Part shown: positions 62,219-64,000 of the stretch, piece after piece | Numbering within the stretch: position 1 is the first letter of the stretch | Layout: every line of letters begins with the position of its first letter | From: Geodermatophilus ruber | Lineage (GTDB): Bacteria > Actinomycetota > Actinomycetes > Mycobacteriales > Geodermatophilaceae | DNA: 64,000 bases | Direction: 5' to 3' | Assembly (NCBI RefSeq): GCF_900114385.1 | Contig: NZ_FOSW01000008.1 | Coordinates: forward strand, 1 to 64,000 | Notes under the pieces: generated by a model | The model's database searches: none | The model's input: only the letters and a program-made list of their open reading frames with translations | Told to the model about the DNA's origin: nothing | Program-made: the position numbers and the translations under genes

Positions 62219-63601
62219 TCACACGCGGACGTCCACGCCGGTGGACGTGGACGGGAGGGAGGTGGGGGCCGGGCGGCCCTCACCGAGGTCTGCCGACCGC
62301 AGCCACGGCCGCGGCCGGGCGTCGCCCCGGTCCTGTTGACCGCTGCGGTCACCGAACTGCTGCTGCGCCGACGTCCACGAGCCGCCGGTGTCCCGGTCGA
62401 CCGAGGCGCGCGAGCAGGTCAGCCCGGCGCTCTCCAGGTCACGGCGCAGGTCGGGGAGCGCGTCGAGCAGGGCAGCCCGGCCCGCCTCGGTCGAGCCGCG
62501 GAGGCTGAGCTCCACCGAGCCCTGGGCCAGCGTCACCTGCACCTCGACCGGCCCGAGGGCCTCCGGGGTGAGGACGACGGTCATCGTGTGCGCGCCGTCG
62601 GGACCGTTGCGCAGGACCGCGACGTGCTGGGCGACCTGCGTGGCGACCGGCTGCGTCGCGGTGGCCGGGGAGGCCGGCGGTGCCGGGGAGGTGGTCGGCG
62701 TCGCGGGGACCGCTGCCGTGGCGCCGGTCGTCGTGCCCGCGGCGGGGGCCGGGGCGGCGTCCCCGTCCGGCGTGCTCCCGGTGTCGGGCGACGGCGAGCC
62801 GGCGGCCTGGTCCCCGCCGACGGCCGGGCCCTGGGCGGAGCCGACCGTCGGGACGACCTCCGCGGCCGGAGCCGGAGCCGGCGCCGGGGTGGCCGACGCG
62901 GAACCGGCCGACGCGGAACCGGCCGACGCGGAACCGGCCGGGGCGGAACCGGTCGGGGCGGTGGGCAGCGCCGGAGCGGTGGGCGCGGCGGGGCCGGCGG
63001 TGACCACGGTCAGGCCGGGAATCGTCGGAGCGCCCGCCCCGGAAGAGGCGGCGCTTCCGGCAGCCGGGCCGGGGACGGTTCCGGCGACCTCGGGCAGGAC
63101 GAGCGCACCGACGGCGACGCCGACGGCTGCCGACGGACCGGGGACCGCGGCCGGTGCAGTGTCCGCGCCGGCGACGCCGATGGCTGCGGCCGTCGAAGGC
63201 ACGCCACCGGCCGCCGAGGGGAGGGCACCCGGGGCGAGGGGCGCGCCCTCGGCCGTCGCGGCGGCCATGGCCGCTCCCGCGACCGCGGAGCCCTCCGCCG
63301 CGTGGGCGATCGCCGGTGTGGCGGCAGGGCCGGCGCCCGCGCGGACCAGCGCCCACAGTCCGGGCGGCAGCGCAGGCACCGTGCCGTCGGCCGTCTGCTC
63401 CTCACCCGGTACGGCGGGCTCGGTCTCAGAGCTCTCCTGCGCGGTGTCGGTGCGGCCCCGTCCGCCGGCACGGGCATGCCCATCGGCGACCGCCTCGTCG
63501 AGTGCGGAGGCGAACCGCTCCGCGCCGGCGGCGTCCCCGGCGGACGCGGGCGCGGCCGGGGTGCTGGGCGATGGTGCGGTGGCAACCACGGGAGCGGTCA
63601 T
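62219..63601 (-). CDS. fliK: Flagellar hook-length control protein FliK
   Basis: 460 residues. Residues 1-330 are Ala/Pro/Gly/Ser/Thr-rich and of low complexity, including a TGSAPAGSASAGSASAGSASAT repeat coded by a 15-bp tandem repeat at 62891-62950. The C-terminal Flg_hook domain is clear: VAVLRNGPDGAHTMTVVLTPEALGPVEVQVTLAQGSVELSLRGSTEAGRAALLDALPDLRRDLESAGL. FliK measures hook length and triggers the FlhB switch. The ATGA start overlap with the transglycosylase stop shows coupling. Confidence 0.92.
   Translation of the reverse strand: MTAPVVATAPSPSTPAAPASAGDAAGAERFASALDEAVADGHARAGGRGRTDTAQESSETEPAVPGEEQTADGTVPALPPGLWALVRAGAGPAATPAIAHAAEGSAVAGAAMAAATAEGAPLAPGALPSAAGGVPSTAAAIGVAGADTAPAAVPGPSAAVGVAVGALVLPEVAGTVPGPAAGSAASSGAGAPTIPGLTVVTAGPAAPTAPALPTAPTGSAPAGSASAGSASAGSASATPAPAPAPAAEVVPTVGSAQGPAVGGDQAAGSPSPDTGSTPDGDAAPAPAAGTTTGATAAVPATPTTSPAPPASPATATQPVATQVAQHVAVLRNGPDGAHTMTVVLTPEALGPVEVQVTLAQGSVELSLRGSTEAGRAALLDALPDLRRDLESAGLTCSRASVDRDTGGSWTSAQQQFGDRSGQQDRGDARPRPWLRSADLGEGRPAPTSLPSTSTGVDVRV
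62891..62950 (-). repeat. 15-bp tandem repeat inside fliK
   Basis: Three identical units of GGCCGACGCGGAACC (62891-62935) plus a near copy (62936-62950), each coding Gly-Ser-Ala-Ser-Ala-type pentapeptides on the minus strand. Confidence 0.9.
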
Positions 63602-64000
63602 CGGTAGGCCTCCGCCTTGCTCGTCACGGCGCGCACGTAGTTCTGGGTCTCGGCGTAGGGCGGGATGCCGCCGTGGCGGCTCACCGTGCCCGGCCCGGCG
63701 TTGTAGGCGGCGAGGCCGAGCTCGGTCGAGCCGAACTGCCGGGTGAGCTGGGCGAGGTAGCGGGCGGCGCCGTCGACGGCCGAGGACGGGTCGAACGGGT
63801 CGACCCCGAGGCCGCGGGCGGTGGCGGGCATGAACTGCATGAGGCCCTGGGCGCCGGCGGGAGAGACCGCGGACGCGTCGAAGCCGGACTCCTGCGCGGC
63901 GACCGCCGCCAGCAGCGCGGGGTCGACCCCGTGCCGGTTGCCCGCGCGGACGAACAGGTCGGAGTAGGGCACGCCGGCCAGCGGCGCGGCGCCGGCGGCC
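63598..64000 (-). CDS. Lytic transglycosylase, flagellar cluster (partial; 5' end beyond window)
   Basis: At least 134 residues; the frame is open to the window edge upstream of the GTG-like start at 63972. Transglycosylase SLT domain: YSDLFVRAGNRHGVDPALLAAVAAQESGFDASAVSPAGAQGLMQFMPATARGLGVDPFDPSSAVDGAARYLAQLTRQFGSTELGLAAYNAGPGTV. The catalytic Glu is in AQESGFD; GLMQFMPATA and AYNAGPGTV are the family motifs. It likely opens peptidoglycan for the flagellar rod, the FlgJ-type role. Overlaps fliK by ATGA. Confidence 0.9.
   Translation of the reverse strand, partial: AAGAAPLAGVPYSDLFVRAGNRHGVDPALLAAVAAQESGFDASAVSPAGAQGLMQFMPATARGLGVDPFDPSSAVDGAARYLAQLTRQFGSTELGLAAYNAGPGTVSRHGGIPPYAETQNYVRAVTSKAEAYR

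Overview
The window is very GC-rich and gene-dense, with many GTG starts. Gene order and content point to a motile high-GC actinobacterium, most likely Geodermatophilaceae (Blastococcus/Modestobacter/Geodermatophilus type). This is inferred from mycothiol chemistry (Mca), a DUF501/DivIC/Ppx block, a menaquinone-type reductase, PhoH2, and a full actinobacterial flagellar operon. No database search was possible.

Layout. 1-900: the truncated end of an IS982-like transposase next to a decayed GH16 glycosidase gene. 1268-10154: a conserved housekeeping block on the + strand (mfd, SurA-like lipoprotein, mazG, eno, divIC/ftsB-like, DUF501, ppx/gppA), an order familiar from mycobacteria. 10173-13345: DUF4235, uracil-DNA glycosylase, NDH-2-like dehydrogenase, a tRNA with anticodon UAA and an ABM-domain protein. 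13424-16253: a YihY/BrkB remnant and two tandem GAF-LuxR regulators. 16530-21811: Bax inhibitor-like protein, thiolase, SGNH hydrolase, DUF2252 and GNAT. 21826-25285: a MoxR-type AAA ATPase plus VWA pair. 25373-32990: threonine ammonia-lyase, a DrrAB-type ABC exporter, M3 peptidase, RNHCP protein, greA, mca and a small membrane partner. 33015-37906: an accessory stretch with an AMIN-like exported protein, a PsiE-like membrane protein, a Cys-rich copper-storage-like protein, a fluoride-export cluster (two crcB, two DUF190) and an unknown protein. 38241-47965: YyaL/DUF255, an RHH-like unknown, geranylgeranyl reductase, HlyIII, a cis-prenyltransferase, DUF885, PhoH2 and an AbiEi-type protein.

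48123-64000 is a flagellar cluster on the minus strand. In transcription order it runs: lytic transglycosylase (partial), fliK, flgD, flgE, flbD, motA, motB, fliL, fliM, fliN, fliO, fliP, fliQ, fliR, flhB, flhA, an FlhF homologue that has lost its GTPase motifs, and a small membrane protein. Hook assembly (fliK-flgD-flgE) is separated from stator, switch and export genes by tandem hairpins.

Regulation visible in sequence: at least nine genes have an actinobacterial -10-like hexamer exactly 6-7 nt before the start codon and no Shine-Dalgarno, implying leaderless transcripts. A hairpin plus T-run precedes greA. The SD of the first crcB lies in a hairpin preceded by a fluoride-riboswitch-like sequence.

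Most of the window is ordinary core genome. The best second looks are the GTPase-dead FlhF and altered FliM/FliN switch, the class-I-shaped tRNA with anticodon UAA, the crcB leader, the paired GAF-LuxR regulators with a dyad operator, and the leaderless start pattern.
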